This document shows positions 21,252-34,300 of a stretch of 64,000 bases of DNA, one piece after another. Position numbers and translations under genes: made by a program. Within the stretch, counting starts at the first letter, position 1. Every line of letters begins with the position of its first letter. Under the pieces are notes generated by a model, which had not been told where the DNA came from, made no database searches, and saw only the letters and a program-made list of their open reading frames with translations. Source of the stretch: Adineta steineri (taxonomy: Eukaryota; Rotifera; Eurotatoria; Adinetida; Adinetidae); assembly GCA_905250115.1 (NCBI GenBank), contig CAJNOI010000061.1, positions 62,001 through 126,000 of the forward strand, written 5' to 3'.

Positions 21252-22568
21252 ATGGACGAACGTACTAGTGAAGATGATGACAAGGTCAAATGTGCCATGT
21301 TATTATCATCTTATGAATTTTTAACTTCAGTTTATGATATAACACGAGCTATATTTCGTCATTTACCTATTCGCTCAGTTGATTCATGTTCATTAGTATG
21401 TCAATCATGGGCACATATGTCTCGTTTAACGAAATCTCATCGTCAAACAATTCATGCATTAACTTATCCTTCAAATCCATTATCATCTACAACAATATGT
21501 TCAAATAAAATAGATGATTTTGATCAATTTATAATCTCCTATATAAATAATCATCTATGGTCAATTCCTACATTTGCATTAGTTGTTTCAACAAATATTT
21601 TAGCAAATAAAGGTTTTTATTCTTCACCAAATTCTCCACCACCATCAAAACATTCAGAAGCAGGAAATTTAACACGAATAACAACACGTTTTGATGTATC
21701 ACAAGCACTTCAAAGACATTTAAATAAATCATGTAAAATTTTAATGATTGCTGCTGATGGAATAATTGCTTCAACAGAAAATAATCAATCGAATGAAATA
21801 CAATCAAGTAAGAAAAAAATTTTTAATTTCAACAAGATAAAAAATATTTCTCTATTTCTATTTAATTAAGATGATGCTATTGGAATTTTATTTCTTCCAC
21901 ATTTCGCTCCAGAGATTCTTGGAGTTTACCCATTTGAAGTTCCATCAAGTGCACAAATATCATCGGATATGTCTCGGTCTGAATTACATCGTTTTCTTGG
22001 ATCTGTACCAAATGATGTACCTATACGATGTGTTATATTTTTTTTTGTACAACGTCAATCCAATGCTGTTGATTGTATTAAAAAATTACTTGAACATTAT
22101 CCATCGGAAATTGCTATTATTGGAAGTTTTGTTGATCAAATTAATTATGATGATAGACAAATTCATCCAACAAGAATTTCATGTGATGCATGTGGAATTG
22201 TTATAACAGGAGATAAAAAACGTTTACACATCGGAGAAATTTTATTAGAAAGTGATATACGTACACGTGAACAAATAAGTGATAAATTTAAAAAATTAAA
22301 ATATTTAGACACAAATGAATATTTATCATTTGCTATACAAATAAGTTGTATTGCACGTGGAGAAGATTATTATAATGATGAAAATGTTGAATGTTCAGAA
22401 TTTCGAAAATTATTTCCAAATACACCATTAATTGGTGTTTTTGGTAATGGAGAACTTGGACATGATTTTTTACCGAATTCAAATCAAAAAATAACAAAAC
22501 AACAAACAGGAAAAGATTTATTTCGTGGTTATTCATCCGTCTTTACATTGATCTCATTACATCTTTGA
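21252..22568 (+). CDS. FBXO22: F-box only protein 22 (F-box + FIST C-terminal domain)
   Basis: Two exons, 21252-21807 and 21871-22568, give 417 residues, close to the roughly 400 of vertebrate FBXO22. The N-terminus has an F-box (ITRAIFRHLPIRSVDSCSLV, then CQSWAHMSR). The middle resembles the FIST_N region (GILFLPHFAPEILGVYPFEV). The C-terminus carries the FIST_C signature LFPNTPLIGVFGNGELGHDF. FBXO22 is a substrate receptor of SCF ubiquitin ligases; targets known in vertebrates include KDM4 demethylases. The ATG at 21252 precedes an acidic start (MDERTSEDDD) and is the first in-frame ATG. Only 122 bases separate its stop from the next gene. Confidence 0.88.
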
Positions 22569-22690
22569 ACAGTATTTTTAATATATATATATATATAAAT
22601 ATTCATTTTTTGATTATGTTTGTTTTTGGTTTTTTTATTTCGAGTTGTAAATTAGTAATATAATCAAAAAATTTTCATTTTGATTTTTAG

Positions 22691-24408
22691 ATGACTTCAA
22701 ATAATTTACAGGTTAATAATAAACGTTCACATAAACATTTGAAATACATTCCATGGGAGCCAAATCGAGCAGCTGTATCAAGACTAGAACAAACAAAATA
22801 TATTCATTCACCAACAACACCTGAACAATCTCTCTCAACACAATTATATCGATATCAAAATAATAGTAAATCTCCATCACCAACGACTGTGATCGGAAAT
22901 AAAATTAAACCAACAGCCACTGTTGAACCATTCCAAGCATCAATTAATTTTGATGAAATTCTTTATGGCATGAGGTGAGTTGATCTTTAGTATATTAATG
23001 ATATATATCCTCATATGCATAACAGAAAATAGCATGAATTTCTTTCACTTAGTTCATTCTAATGATATAGCATTATGTAAGACTCTTATATATAATTCGT
23101 TAATGACAAGCACTAATTGACTAATATTCATAAATCATCTACTAGTTAGATATCTGGACATTTCTGCTTTTAAGCATTGTGATAAACAATTCTATACAAA
23201 TCAGAGATTTATTATGAACAAAATAAATTTCTATTTATTAATAGACCTGTAAGTCCAATTACTCATCCATCTCAAGATCTTAATTTCTCAAGTGATTATC
23301 AAGAAGTTAAAAATGAATTAGAACGTACTCAAGAAGAAAATGCTGGTCTTAAACAACAACTCGAAATCCAAACTCAAGTATTTATTTATAAATAAAATCG
23401 AATTTGAAAGAAAATTATTTTTTATTTCGTAGGTTAATAGTGAACTCAAAAAATTACTTGTAGCATCAGTAGGTACTGATTTTCAATATCGATTAGAACG
23501 ACTTCTTCGGTAATTACGTTTATTTTTGTAGAAATAAGTAATTTATTTATTTTTCAGTGATAAATCTCGTTATGAAATTGAAATTCAAATATTAACGTCA
23601 AAAATAAATGATTTACTTGAAGAAATTGAAAAACTTACTATTCAATGTGATATTCATCAAAGTAAATCAGCAGCAAGCCGGTATATGATTTAATAATAAT
23701 AATTTAAATTCAATAAATATCTTTTTCTATCCTATCTAGAGTACTTATTGATGAACTTGGTATGCATAAAAGTTTATTAGGTGTGCAATATAATGATTGT
23801 TCAAATGTTATACAACGTTTACTTGGTGAACGTTCAAAAATAGCCAAAGAACTAATTCAAACTCATAGGTAAATATCTACAAAAATTTTAAATCAAAATC
23901 TTGAATTTATTTTCATTTAGTTGTTTATCATTATTAAATGAATTAGCATTAAATAATACTCGAAAACATCTATCAATATCACCTAAATTTGATTTAATTC
24001 AACTTTCATCCTATATACAAACATTAGCAACATCACTTTATACTTATTTGAAACAAACTATATTTCATCAAAAAACAAATCAACGACAATTAAGTATACA
24101 ACTTGAATTAACTGAAACTGAAAATTGTGCACTTGAAGTAATTATTATTTTTATGAAAAATGATTTGATTTTAACTTTTTTTTTCGGTTTAGATTTTACA
24201 AAGTCATACATTGACATCATCATTACAAACATCAAATAATTCAATTGAAAAAAATTTTGATAATATTGAACAATTAGAATCAATGATTAATCGTTTAAAA
24301 TTAGTTAGCCAGAAAAAATCACATGAACGTTTTCATCCAACAACACGTTATGAAAATTTAACATTGAATTGTTGTCGTGATTGTGCGGGGGATATTTATA
24401 TTGTTTAA
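22691..24408 (+). CDS. BLZF1: Golgin-45 (BLZF1)
   Basis: Seven exons (22691-22974, 23245-23377, 23433-23509, 23558-23680, 23740-23868, 23921-24137, 24193-24408) give 392 residues; the human protein has 400. A polar N-terminus is followed by a long coiled coil (NELERTQEENAGLKQQL onward, exons 2-6). The protein ends with LNCCRDCAGDIYIV: paired CxxC cysteines of the golgin-45 tail plus a hydrophobic C-terminal PDZ-type ligand. Family knowledge: it binds Rab2 and GRASP55 at the medial Golgi and helps keep stacks together; the tail Cys co-ordinate zinc in the GRASP55 complex. Five of the six introns are 48-60 bases; the first is 270. Confidence 0.85.
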
Positions 24409-25312
24409 TCGACTTTATACTGGTGACTTATTTATCTCAAATAAAATATATATTCTTACTTCTATCTTTTTTTTATTGAGAGTATATATATAGAGAGAGA
24501 AATAGACAAATAATATTGTTTCACTTGTCTTAATTAGAAAAGACTATAGAAATTTTTTTAATAGATTTTCTGTTCTAATAAATAATATATATTATATTGT
24601 ATGTCTATGATTCGTAATGAGAAAAACCCATACATCTATTTGATATGTAGTTAGAGCCGAAGTCCTACTGTGTTTTCATTAGAAATTACACATAAGACAT
24701 CTTTGTCTATGTGATTCTGTATAATAAGTTAGAAAAACAATAATTATACTTTCAGACGTACATAAAACGTAGCAGACTATCGGATGACCAGACAATTAGC
24801 CAATTGTCTACGATTAAGAACTACGCATTCTACTAATGAGAGAAAACTTCCTCTCTTCTTTTCCTACTGCGTTCAATTTCAATTGTCTTTCTAGTATACG
24901 CGTTTAAAAAGGACGTCATTTCAACCTTGCGATTATTTCTAATTGACAAATATATTTATTTATAGAAATGAAACTGTTTTAATACAATAGAATATCGACT
25001 GTGAAATTATTAAAAAAAAACTATACATATGTTCTTTCGTATTTTTAAAAAATCACAACAACAAAAAATTGGTTTTATTTTTTATCTAAGTTTATACTAC
25101 ACGATGACAATAAATATAAGAATTTGTTTGTTGTTTTTTTAAACAATCAGTGAAAGTCTCGCGCTAGTATTTGTGTATTTGATGAATATCAAACGTGACA
25201 ATTTGTGTTGTTTTAATAGACCAATTGCGAGATTTATTCAAAATGAATAATCTCTCGAATTTGTATTTATTAAATACGAGCCAGATTTGTTTTTTTTTGT
25301 AAAGTAATTAAT
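24409..25312. other. AT-rich intergenic region between converging genes
   Basis: 3' flanks of two converging genes. No coding or RNA feature is recognised; some homopolymer and GAGA-like tracts occur at 24478-24500. Confidence 0.4.
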
Positions 25313-25885
25313 TCAAGAATTTGATGTCATATTGAATAATTTAAAACGCCATTTTATTGGCATCGGTGATGATAATGTTGTTTTATCGATCAGTGATTGT
25401 TCTTCTGTTGATTGTTCTAAAAGATTTGAAACTTGTGTTTCATCAGATTTATTTGTATTTAATTTTTCTTTTTCTTCTTCTTCTTCTTGTTGTTGATCGT
25501 TTGTTAGATGACCAAATTTTCTTGCTAACATATCAATTTTTGCTCGTAATATTTCATTTTCATTGTTTAATTCTGTTACTTTTGTTTCTAATACAAGATC
25601 ATTCATACGTCGTTTTACACGTGAACGTTTAGCAGATAGATTATTTTTCGATCGTTGTGACCAATAGACAGGATCTTTTTTTTCATCTGGTATAAAAGCA
25701 CGTTTTTTACGACGTGATTTATTGTTTAATAGAGAATATTCTTTTTGTTGAATATCAGGACTAGAACATGAAGATGATGTTGAAAATGATGATGATGATG
25801 CTGATGAAGATGTTGAAATATCTTGATAAGGAGGATTTTCATAAGTATTGTGCCGATGTGGTGGAGAAAACGACGACGAAGACAT
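25313..25885 (-). CDS. bZIP transcription factor, NFIL3 / PAR-bZIP (CES-2) type
   Basis: Intronless 190-residue frame. A Ser-rich N-terminus precedes [16 protein letters not shown] (62-75), the extended basic region typical of NFIL3/E4BP4, CES-2 and PAR factors. The bZIP basic core is [13 protein letters not shown] (81-93). It is followed by a zipper of about four heptads (L97, L99, V103, L106, L113, L120). A Gln/Glu-rich stretch and a Ser/Thr-rich tail end the protein. Such factors bind TTACGTAA-like sites as dimers and act in circadian, immune or apoptosis control; the role here is not deducible. It shares the 25886-26322 spacer with divergent CCDC93. Confidence 0.87.
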   Translation of the reverse strand: MSSSSFSPPHRHNTYENPPYQDISTSSSASSSSFSTSSSCSSPDIQQKEYSLLNNKSRRKKRAFIPDEKKDPVYWSQRSKNNLSAKRSRVKRRMNDLVLETKVTELNNENEILRAKIDMLARKFGHLTNDQQQEEEEEKEKLNTNKSDETQVSNLLEQSTEEQSLIDKTTLSSPMPIKWRFKLFNMTSNS

Positions 25886-26322
25886 GTATTGAAGTTATTC
25901 GAACAATTTTAATTGATCGTATACTAGTCATAAAAATGAGAAAGAGATCTCAAGACAACGACAATCTGCCCGCCCGACCGTTCAATAGTTCGTCGTCTGT
26001 CTGGACATTGAGTATTGCTCTTTCTCTTTCTCTTATTCTTCTACATTGACCAGACATTGATGGAGAATGTCTACCTTGAGTGAGAGAACGCGAGCAAAAC
26101 GGAGCAGGAGGAGGAGGGCAGCAGACACATATACATAGACAGAATGAATTGATGGCGAGACGTTCGTGTCATAATAAACACACATAGTTTGCACTCGATA
26201 GAGCGAAAGAAAGAGAAAAAGGTCAAGTATAGATTTGTCTTTTTTTTCTCTCTTTTCTACCAATGGTTAATGAATTGTTCATAATTTTAGATCTGAAAAT
26301 AGAAAAGAATCTCAATAAAAAC
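25886..26322. promoter_or_regulatory. Shared bidirectional spacer (bZIP / CCDC93)
   Basis: A 437-base spacer between divergent start codons, richer in GC than most spacers here (GAGAACGCGAGCAAAACGG and an AGGAGGAGGAGGG tract at about 26090-26120). It probably holds both promoters; no TATA box is placed with confidence. Confidence 0.45.
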
Positions 26323-28688
26323 ATGTCATTATCATCAATGGAACATAAAATGCAAACAGCTATAGTACGACAAAAAATGAGTACTGTAGATGAAGAAGGT
26401 AGATTGAGAAAGGTATTATTTATAAATGAAAATAAGAAAAAAAAAAGAAAATATAAATTATTCGTAACTAATTTTACGTCTATTTCTAATTAGTTTGATA
26501 TACGTGAAGATCCTGAACAAAAAGCTAAATGTGATCAAACAATGGAATTATTATTAGCTGCAGGCTATTTTCGTGTGCGGATCAAAGGATTGTCTGAATT
26601 TGATAAAGTAGTCTTTCATTTTCTTTTGTCTATACGTATACATACTCATCGCTTTTTGTTAGGTGGTTGGTGGTCTTGCCTGGAGCATTCAAGCTTGTAA
26701 TTTTACTGTTGATATAGATGTTCTCTATCAAGAAAATGCTACTCTCGGTCAAAAAATGTATAAAAATAAACAGATTTTTTCATTTGTAATTAATAATCAA
26801 GAAAAACAAATTCTTTTATTTAATTAGAGCATTGACAGAACGTATTGTTCTTGTATTATCACGTATGAAATGTCCGTATGGAATTGAACCACATCAAATT
26901 CAAGGCGGTGATTTTATTCATATATTTCCTGTTGTTCAATGGCTTGTGAAACGAGTCTTTGAACGACGTGCGGAAATAGGTGATTTCAATCGATCTTATA
27001 CATTAAATCAATATGAAAAACAATTCGGTGAAATAACAAATCAACAAACAACAATCTTAAAAGAGAATGTTGAAGCTATTCGAGTAAAATTAAATAAATA
27101 TAATATCATAGAAAAAAACTCTAGTTTTCAGATTTGTCATCGACCTAAACGTCGTTATCGATGTTTGGATAATAAAACAAAACGATTGAATAATTCTGAT
27201 GAACGTCATAAACGAATTCATTCTACACTTGTTGAATTTGGTCAAATACATCAATTACTTACATCAGCTGATGATCATGAGAAACCTCAACAAGATATTA
27301 ATTCACTTGTTAAAAATATGGTCAATGAAAAAGTATATTTTATATATAAAAAGAAAAATTTTCATTTTTGTAAATTTTAGTCAAAAATTACTACACAAAT
27401 TGTACATACATTAGTCAATCAACAACAAGATACATTACGTGAAATAATCGAAGATTTTGAAGAGAAGGAAAAAGCGCGTCTCGAAGAAGCACTTCTATCT
27501 GAAAATGGCCAACAACAATTAGCAATACGTACATTTAAAATCCAATTAAAAAAACAAATAGAACGAAAGAATGTATTACAAGCACAAATTGAACAAATAA
27601 AAATACAAAAAGAAGAAAAACGAAATAGTGCATTACAAGTAAATATTATATTTTTTCTTTTTCTGTTGATAATTATTTATTTTTAAATATAAGATTAAAC
27701 AACAATATGAACAATTAAATGATGAAATTGAACAAATTAATATACAAGCTAAAAATATTGATCCTGAGTAATTTATTTCTATTGAAAATAAAAATAATCT
27801 CGAATTTTTCTTATTTAGATCTCTTAAACGTACGGAAATACTTGTAGCTGAATATGAAGCAGTAAAAAAAGAAGAAAGTGAACGACGTGCGATATATAAA
27901 AATGAAAAAAATGAACTTGAACAAGAACTTTCACAATTAGAAATTCGTTTACAATCATCATCATCAGATATTGATGCGGCAGAAAATGAGAAAATAAAAC
28001 AAATTGAGGAACAACATCAATTAGTTACTAATCGATTACAAAATCAAAGGCTTCTACTAGTAAATTATTATTATAGTCCTTTTACAAATACATTTACACA
28101 ATCTTTTAGGCACAAAAAGTCCGAGAAATTTCAACAATTAGTCGACATATGGATGATATTCCAACTTCAATTGAATTAGCTCAATATCGTCAAGCATTTT
28201 TTCAATTATATAATCAAAGTGCTGTTTTATATCGACAAACCAAACAAAACTATACATTATATAATACATTTACTGATATGATAGATTATATGACAAAAGA
28301 AATAACAGTAATTGAATCAATTTATCAAGGTTATCCACAGTATGTGAAAGATAATTTTGAAAAAAAATATTTTCTTATGTTTTTTTCAAGAGCAATTCTA
28401 ACACCAAATGGTAAAGAACATTTTCTTACACAACTAGAAACAATTGTTGAAAGTGTTAAAATCAATCGAATTAAAATCGATCGACGGCATCAAGAAGAAA
28501 AATATAAACGTGATGCATTGAATATTGATTTGTCAGAATTAGTTGATAAATCTAGACAATATGCAAAAGTTTTTAAAGATTTTCAAGAAGTATAATTTTA
28601 TTACAATATTAATGAATTGAAACTAAAATTTCTCTTTTCATTCTAGGCAATCCGAGAAAATGAAGAACTCCTTTCCAAATCTCAATAA
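26323..28688 (+). CDS. CCDC93: CCDC93 homologue (CCC complex subunit)
   Basis: Nine exons (26323-26412, 26494-26607, 26663-26757, 26828-27332, 27381-27638, 27694-27767, 27819-28059, 28110-28589, 28647-28688) give 632 residues; human CCDC93 has 631. The N-terminal calponin-homology-like NN domain is highly conserved: [34 protein letters not shown], then [20 protein letters not shown] and [14 protein letters not shown]. The rest is coiled coil. The protein joins COMMD proteins and CCDC22 in the CCC complex, which works with Retriever and WASH in endosomal recycling. An in-frame ATG at 26263 would add 20 residues, but TTTTAG at 26284-26290 suggests a leader intron acceptor, so 26323 is preferred. 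Confidence 0.92.
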
Positions 28689-28815
28689 ACTTGTCTTATA
28701 TTTTTTAAATAAAACGAAAATTTATTTTATTCTGTATTTTTCATCTAATAAATATAAAACATTTTTTTTTCTGAACTATCTAATAAGTTTATTTATGAAA
28801 ATTAAATATAATTAA

Positions 28816-29265
28816 TTACAAAATATTTCTATTATGTTCATCATGAATTAATGTTGAAGAATTTTTTTCTTTTTTAACATGTTCAATCAATACAAATGTT
28901 AATGCAATAGCTGGTACTAATAATATTATATGTATTATATCGAATATAACAACAGCATATGTATAATTTAAAAGAATTCGTACAATAAGATCAAATGATG
29001 TATAAATTAATTTTGCAATTAATAGATGGGCAGTTACTCGAATTAATTGCCAGATTGTTTGTTTTCGACAGATAATAATTAAACACCAAATTAAAACACC
29101 AAAAACTAGTACACAATAACCAATCCAATATGTTATATAAGCAATTTTAGATCGTGGAGATACTTCAGCAAGTGGAAGACGTTTTATATGATTTAATAAA
29201 TGTGGAATATAAGTTAAAGTACTGCATATATGAAATAAAACAAGGCAAATACGATAAAAATGCAT
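28816..29265 (-). CDS. Four-helix membrane protein, paralogue 1
   Basis: Intronless; 149 residues from the first ATG (29263-29265), after an open stretch without ATG. Four hydrophobic segments (about residues 1-20, 45-68, 75-100 and 105-130) alternate with short polar loops, followed by a charged tail (HVKKEKNSSTLIHDEHN). Spacing and residues such as LIR....LLI..L and LTF.L...V match the gene at 30093-30581, also minus strand, so the two are diverged tandem paralogues. No known family is recognised. Likely an integral membrane protein. Confidence 0.65.
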   Translation of the reverse strand: MHFYRICLVLFHICSTLTYIPHLLNHIKRLPLAEVSPRSKIAYITYWIGYCVLVFGVLIWCLIIICRKQTIWQLIRVTAHLLIAKLIYTSFDLIVRILLNYTYAVVIFDIIHIILLVPAIALTFVLIEHVKKEKNSSTLIHDEHNRNIL

Positions 29266-30092
29266 GATGAGAATATGTATAGATAGTCTATTTAAGTTTG
29301 TTTCAAGCACTAGAGTTCTTTAACAAATAAGTCGACAAATGCCATCAGAACTATTATATATATATTATTTTGCGTTCTTTTTTTTTGTGTGTTTCTGATT
29401 AAAGACCATAGGAAATGAGACGAGTATAAAAGAAATAGAGATAAAAGAAAAGCAGCTTCTTCTTTTTCATATATCCGTGACTGAGAACTTTCCTATCAAT
29501 TAATTTTTCGATTCAAGATTATACAATAATTATTCTTTTTACTTGAGAAGATAATTTATATGAATTAAATCTCCTATATATATATATGTTGCAAAGACAA
29601 TATAAGCATCTTCTGTCAAAATTATTTATATCTATGATATTGATATCGAATGTATGATTGCAAAAATAAACAATTTTGACATCATAAAATCTTGAATAAG
29701 TAAGTATTCATGAGAGATGACATTGGAATATTTATTCTATTTCAAATATTTTTTTTTCTTTTCATAGTATCATGCGATATCCACATTTTCTACAATGGTC
29801 ATGACCCGTTATTTCGTCGACGGATATATGAAAAACAGAGAATATATTTTGCCCTTTTGGTTATTTCTTACAAAGAGAATAATGGCAAATATTTCTTTGT
29901 TAAAAGCAAAGGAATGAAACAAATGGTAATGGAAGTTAATTAGACAAAACTAGAATCATTATCTCGCTCTTTGACATCTTCATATTGGTATTTCCTTGGA
30001 ATTTTTCAACAATAGCTATTCATACTTTCTAAGTTTTATTTGATGTAACACAAGAAGAAATAGTTTATACATGTGTATTCAATAAATATTTA
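29266..30092. other. Spacer between the two membrane-protein paralogues
   Basis: AT-rich. A 77-codon plus frame (29710-29943) has no homologue I recognise and no splice partners; it is not called. Confidence 0.4.
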
Positions 30093-30581
30093 TTAAAGTG
30101 AAAAATCTCCTCTACCATCTGTTGATTCTTCATTAGCACGTGTTTGAATTGATTCGAATTTTAATGTATGTTGTTCATATTTAGAAACGTTTTTAGCTAA
30201 ATGAAATGTAAGTAATATTGCTGCTAAAAATATCCATACACAAATAACATCGAGAAAAAGTTCTGGACGAGGAATAGGCTTTGTATCAAGAGCGTGTTGA
30301 ACAATAACTGTAAAAGTTTGTAATAATTCTCCAATTAATAATACACCACTTGCACGGATTAATCCAGCATCATAACGATGTCTAAGCCATAGAGCAAGAA
30401 TACATAATGAATGATAAAATGTTGTGCAAAATAAATGATTTAAATAACCAATAATTGATGAAATTTGTTTTTCAGTATTAGATTCATTTGAAGTACGAGA
30501 TAAATGAGGATGAAGACTATAGATTAAAAAAATCGTTATAAAAACATGTAATAAAATAAGTGTAAGACGAATTTTTGCCAT
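30093..30581 (-). CDS. Four-helix membrane protein, paralogue 2
   Basis: Intronless 162-residue frame with an N-terminal hydrophobic helix (LTLILLHVFITIFLIYSL) and three further membrane segments (about 45-65, 75-95, 108-130), then a polar tail with KNVSKYEQH. Topology and scattered identities match the 28816-29265 gene. It lacks any enzyme motif. ATG at 30579-30581; the leader is very AT-rich. Function unknown. Confidence 0.7.
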   Translation of the reverse strand: MAKIRLTLILLHVFITIFLIYSLHPHLSRTSNESNTEKQISSIIGYLNHLFCTTFYHSLCILALWLRHRYDAGLIRASGVLLIGELLQTFTVIVQHALDTKPIPRPELFLDVICVWIFLAAILLTFHLAKNVSKYEQHTLKFESIQTRANEESTDGRGDFSL

Positions 30582-31354
30582 AATTTCTGTTTTCTGATTT
30601 ATAATATGTCTATATATAAGAATAAAAACAGAATTTTATCTTTTTCGAGGGGAAAAATTCAACATACATCACATTCCAATAAAACTGTTTTCTTTTAAAG
30701 TTCTGAAAATATGAAATAAATAATTTAAATACTGTTTTTTTTACAAATAAATTAAAAGAAAGTTACCAAGTCAACGATATCCTAAATATAAAATGATCCC
30801 TATTCTTATACATGTCTTACACTGCTTTTGCTCCTCTCTTGTACGTGTATAGATAAGATAAGTTTTTTTCAACAAATATCAATCATTTCGTCATACACAA
30901 ATCTTTGTTTCTAGTAAAAAAATGACAATTACAACAAATTTTCAAAAATCATTCATTATCTTGTTAATCTTTTTCTTCTTAAATTAAATTCAAAATACTC
31001 GATGTATTTATTTTTTTGTATATGTGAATTTACATCATTCTTTTGATTAATACCAACTCATGAATATTACTGTGTTCTCTATGTATAAAGTTCGTATGCG
31101 TGATGATATATATTTATATATCTATCTATATTTTTCATTCTCTTCAATTTGTTATAACCCCAAAAAGAAGTATTCGTGACGATTGTATGTAATAAAAACA
31201 TCAAGATAGATATCTTAACGTGACAATCGTTAGATTTGACCAAACTGTCCGATATTTTAATTGGACACTGGACATGTCCCGATGATAATGACGAAGAAAA
31301 ATATCTTACATTTTCATTAATATCATTAGTTTGTTATTCAAAGAGTAAAGTGAT
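30582..31354. other. AT-rich divergent spacer
   Basis: Lies between a minus-strand membrane gene and the plus-strand scaffold gene. TATATA-rich tracts occur at 31105-31130; no specific element is called. Confidence 0.4.
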
Positions 31355-34300
31355 ATGAAATTCTTAGTTGAAGAACGAATATATCCTTTACGTAATAATA
31401 ATAATAATAATCAAGAACAAAATGACTTTATTAATAAAAATCAATCATCAGATGATAAAGGTATAGATTAAAAATATATTTTATTTTTATTAAGAATATA
31501 CATTTTTTTAAGATCCTTCATCATCAATTGAAGCTTTACAAAATGTTCTTGCAAATAAATTTTATCCTAATCATAATTCAACTAAATTTTTAAAAAATTA
31601 TTTTAATTCTTCAATTAATGAAAAACAATTTAATCATATTTGTTCTTCATTATCAAAGAGAATCGAAACATATTCTCTTTCAAATCATTCAACAATGGCT
31701 ATAACAGCAACAACAAATTTTTCAGAAGAACAAACAAATACTATTGAATATGATAATACTTATTTGTCTTCTGAAGAAATAACTCGATTAGATGATATAT
31801 CATCTCTTACAACAATTACATCGAATTTATCAAAAGAATTTAGTTTTGAACAAAATACAAGTGTTTATTTAGATACAACTATTTGTAATTCAGATATCGA
31901 TGAAATTTCAGAAGAAATGACATCGGATATCAAACAATATAATTATAATAATATGAATTTTGATTTACAGTAAGTTAAATTTAAGATTAACAAAGTCAAT
32001 AGAATTTTATATTGATGATGATAAGTGTGAAAATTCAGTGTATACTGTTTTAGTACTAATGAATTGTTGAGTAGTATGCCTTGAGTGAATAGTTCTAAGT
32101 ATTGTAGTTTAAAACATCAATGACACTAATTGAATAAGAAACAATAGTTAAATGAGATTGTTTATAAAAGTACTTCTAATAATATTGTTTCTTTCAATGT
32201 TTTCTTTTTTAATAACCTACGGCTTATTTAAACATATTCTCTTTTCGACATTTTCTGTCAATTCCATTTAGTTAAAGTGTCTACTGTTTTATTATATAAG
32301 CTTCGTCAACAATTTGAATGCCAAAGAGAAAGAAACTCTTTCTTTCTCTAATACAAGTATTTAGTTAGAGCATATATTTCTACGAGTCTAAATATTTAAT
32401 TTCAATCTTTTAATCTAATCGTTTTTTTCTGCATAGAAATTCCAATGTGAAAAATAAAGATGAAGAGATTATTCAAATACATAGAAATCAAACTCCAACT
32501 AATAATAGTTTTACTGGTGTAGCTCATGCAGTAAAATATACAATTATAAAAGAAAATAATGAACAAACTTTATCCGATTATGACAATGTTAGTCATCGTT
32601 CTAAATATAATAGTAAGATAAGGTCACATGCAGACATTGTCTCGGTAAATTCATCGATGACATCGACTATACAATATAATCATTGTCCTATGATGTTATA
32701 CGGTGAACAACTAAATAAACAAGAAAGAACGAGCACAAGTGAAGATAATGATGATTATTATTATGATGACGACGATGATTATATTATAATAGATCAACAG
32801 AATCCAATTGTTCAGTTAACAATGATGAATAATGAAAGTGAAATTGAACTGGAAGAAGATGATGATGATGAATATTATCAAGAAATAGACTCAAGAAGGT
32901 TATTTGATAATGAACAACTTAATGGATATATTTCAGATGATATAAGGTTAGATTCATATAATTTTTAATATGTATATAAATCAAAATTCTTTTGAATTAT
33001 TTCATATTAAAATCGACTTTTCTTTTTTTAATATTTTTATAAAGCAGAAAAGAAATATTTCTTTTTCATCACCAATTTCAAAAGAGCAAGGTTAAAGAAA
33101 CAATTGGTCTCTTTTCTAAATATTTATCTCTCTAATACGATATAAATAAAAAACCTTGTCCATCGATTAAATTTTTGTTTAAAATATAAACAATTATATA
33201 ACTCTCAAAAAAAGAAAATCAACTCCTCGTCTTTTAGAAATTAAAGATTATTGTTAAATATACATACGCTTCGTTAACTTATATATACATGCCTTTATAC
33301 TGGCTTCTACAAACGTCAGCATCACTCTTCATTATTCTTTTTTTCATTGTGATATATGTATATAGAAAGTAAGAATCTCTTTTGTTATAATAAGTAATTG
33401 ATGATAATACAGCTTGAATTAAGAATGATGTAAGATGTAGAATGGAATTAATTTTTTCTTTCTCACCTTTTCTCAATACATTAACAAAAGTGTCAACGAC
33501 GAACGTACATTACTTAGTAAGCAATCACAGGGGAAATCGGAAGATGACCATCTGCAACAGAATAGAAACATGACCTTTTTTATCTTTTTTTTTCTTCAAA
33601 GAAGAAGAAAAAGTATACATCAGGTCAAAAAACGGGAAAAGAAAAATGAATGCTCAGGTCATCTTTTCCTTCCTTTTTTTTTAATTTTTTCTTTTTGCAT
33701 CGTTAAGTAGCCTTTTCTGTTAAAGATACTACTATAGCATGTATGCTTGTCTTTCTTTTGACATATGTAATAAGTAGTTCACGAACGTATAACATCAAGG
33801 TTTTGCTTCACCTGTCAAGTATAAGTGATATGTAAATTGAGAAGATATATATACTGTATTAAATTGGAAGAAGAAGAAGAAGAAGAAAAAAGTCAGTTCA
33901 TTTTACAATTCTTTATATGCTGAATGAATGTAGGTGAAATATAACAGATAGATTTATATGTAAAAGACTATTTCTCTATAGAAATAATGAGAACAAATAT
34001 TTATCTTTATTAACCAAATTGAACATTGATCAAGTAGAATTCGAAGCATAAGATTAGATTCATCTTATGACTATTGAAGTATACTCGAAAATAAAAGAGT
34101 CAATAATCTCGTCCTATCTATTCATTGTTAAGTATAAATCTCTTGTTTAATAAACTTGATTTGTCTATATAGATATTCATCAGATGTGATACGAAATAAT
34201 CATACAAGTTCAACATTACGTCAAGAAGCTATTTCAATAACAAAAGTTCGTTGTAAACAACGTAATACTTGGCTACATTCATCAACATCTTTGGAAAATA

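Noticed and set aside
29710..29943. 77-codon plus-strand open frame
   Set aside because: Composition of AT-rich spacer, no domain, no exon neighbours.
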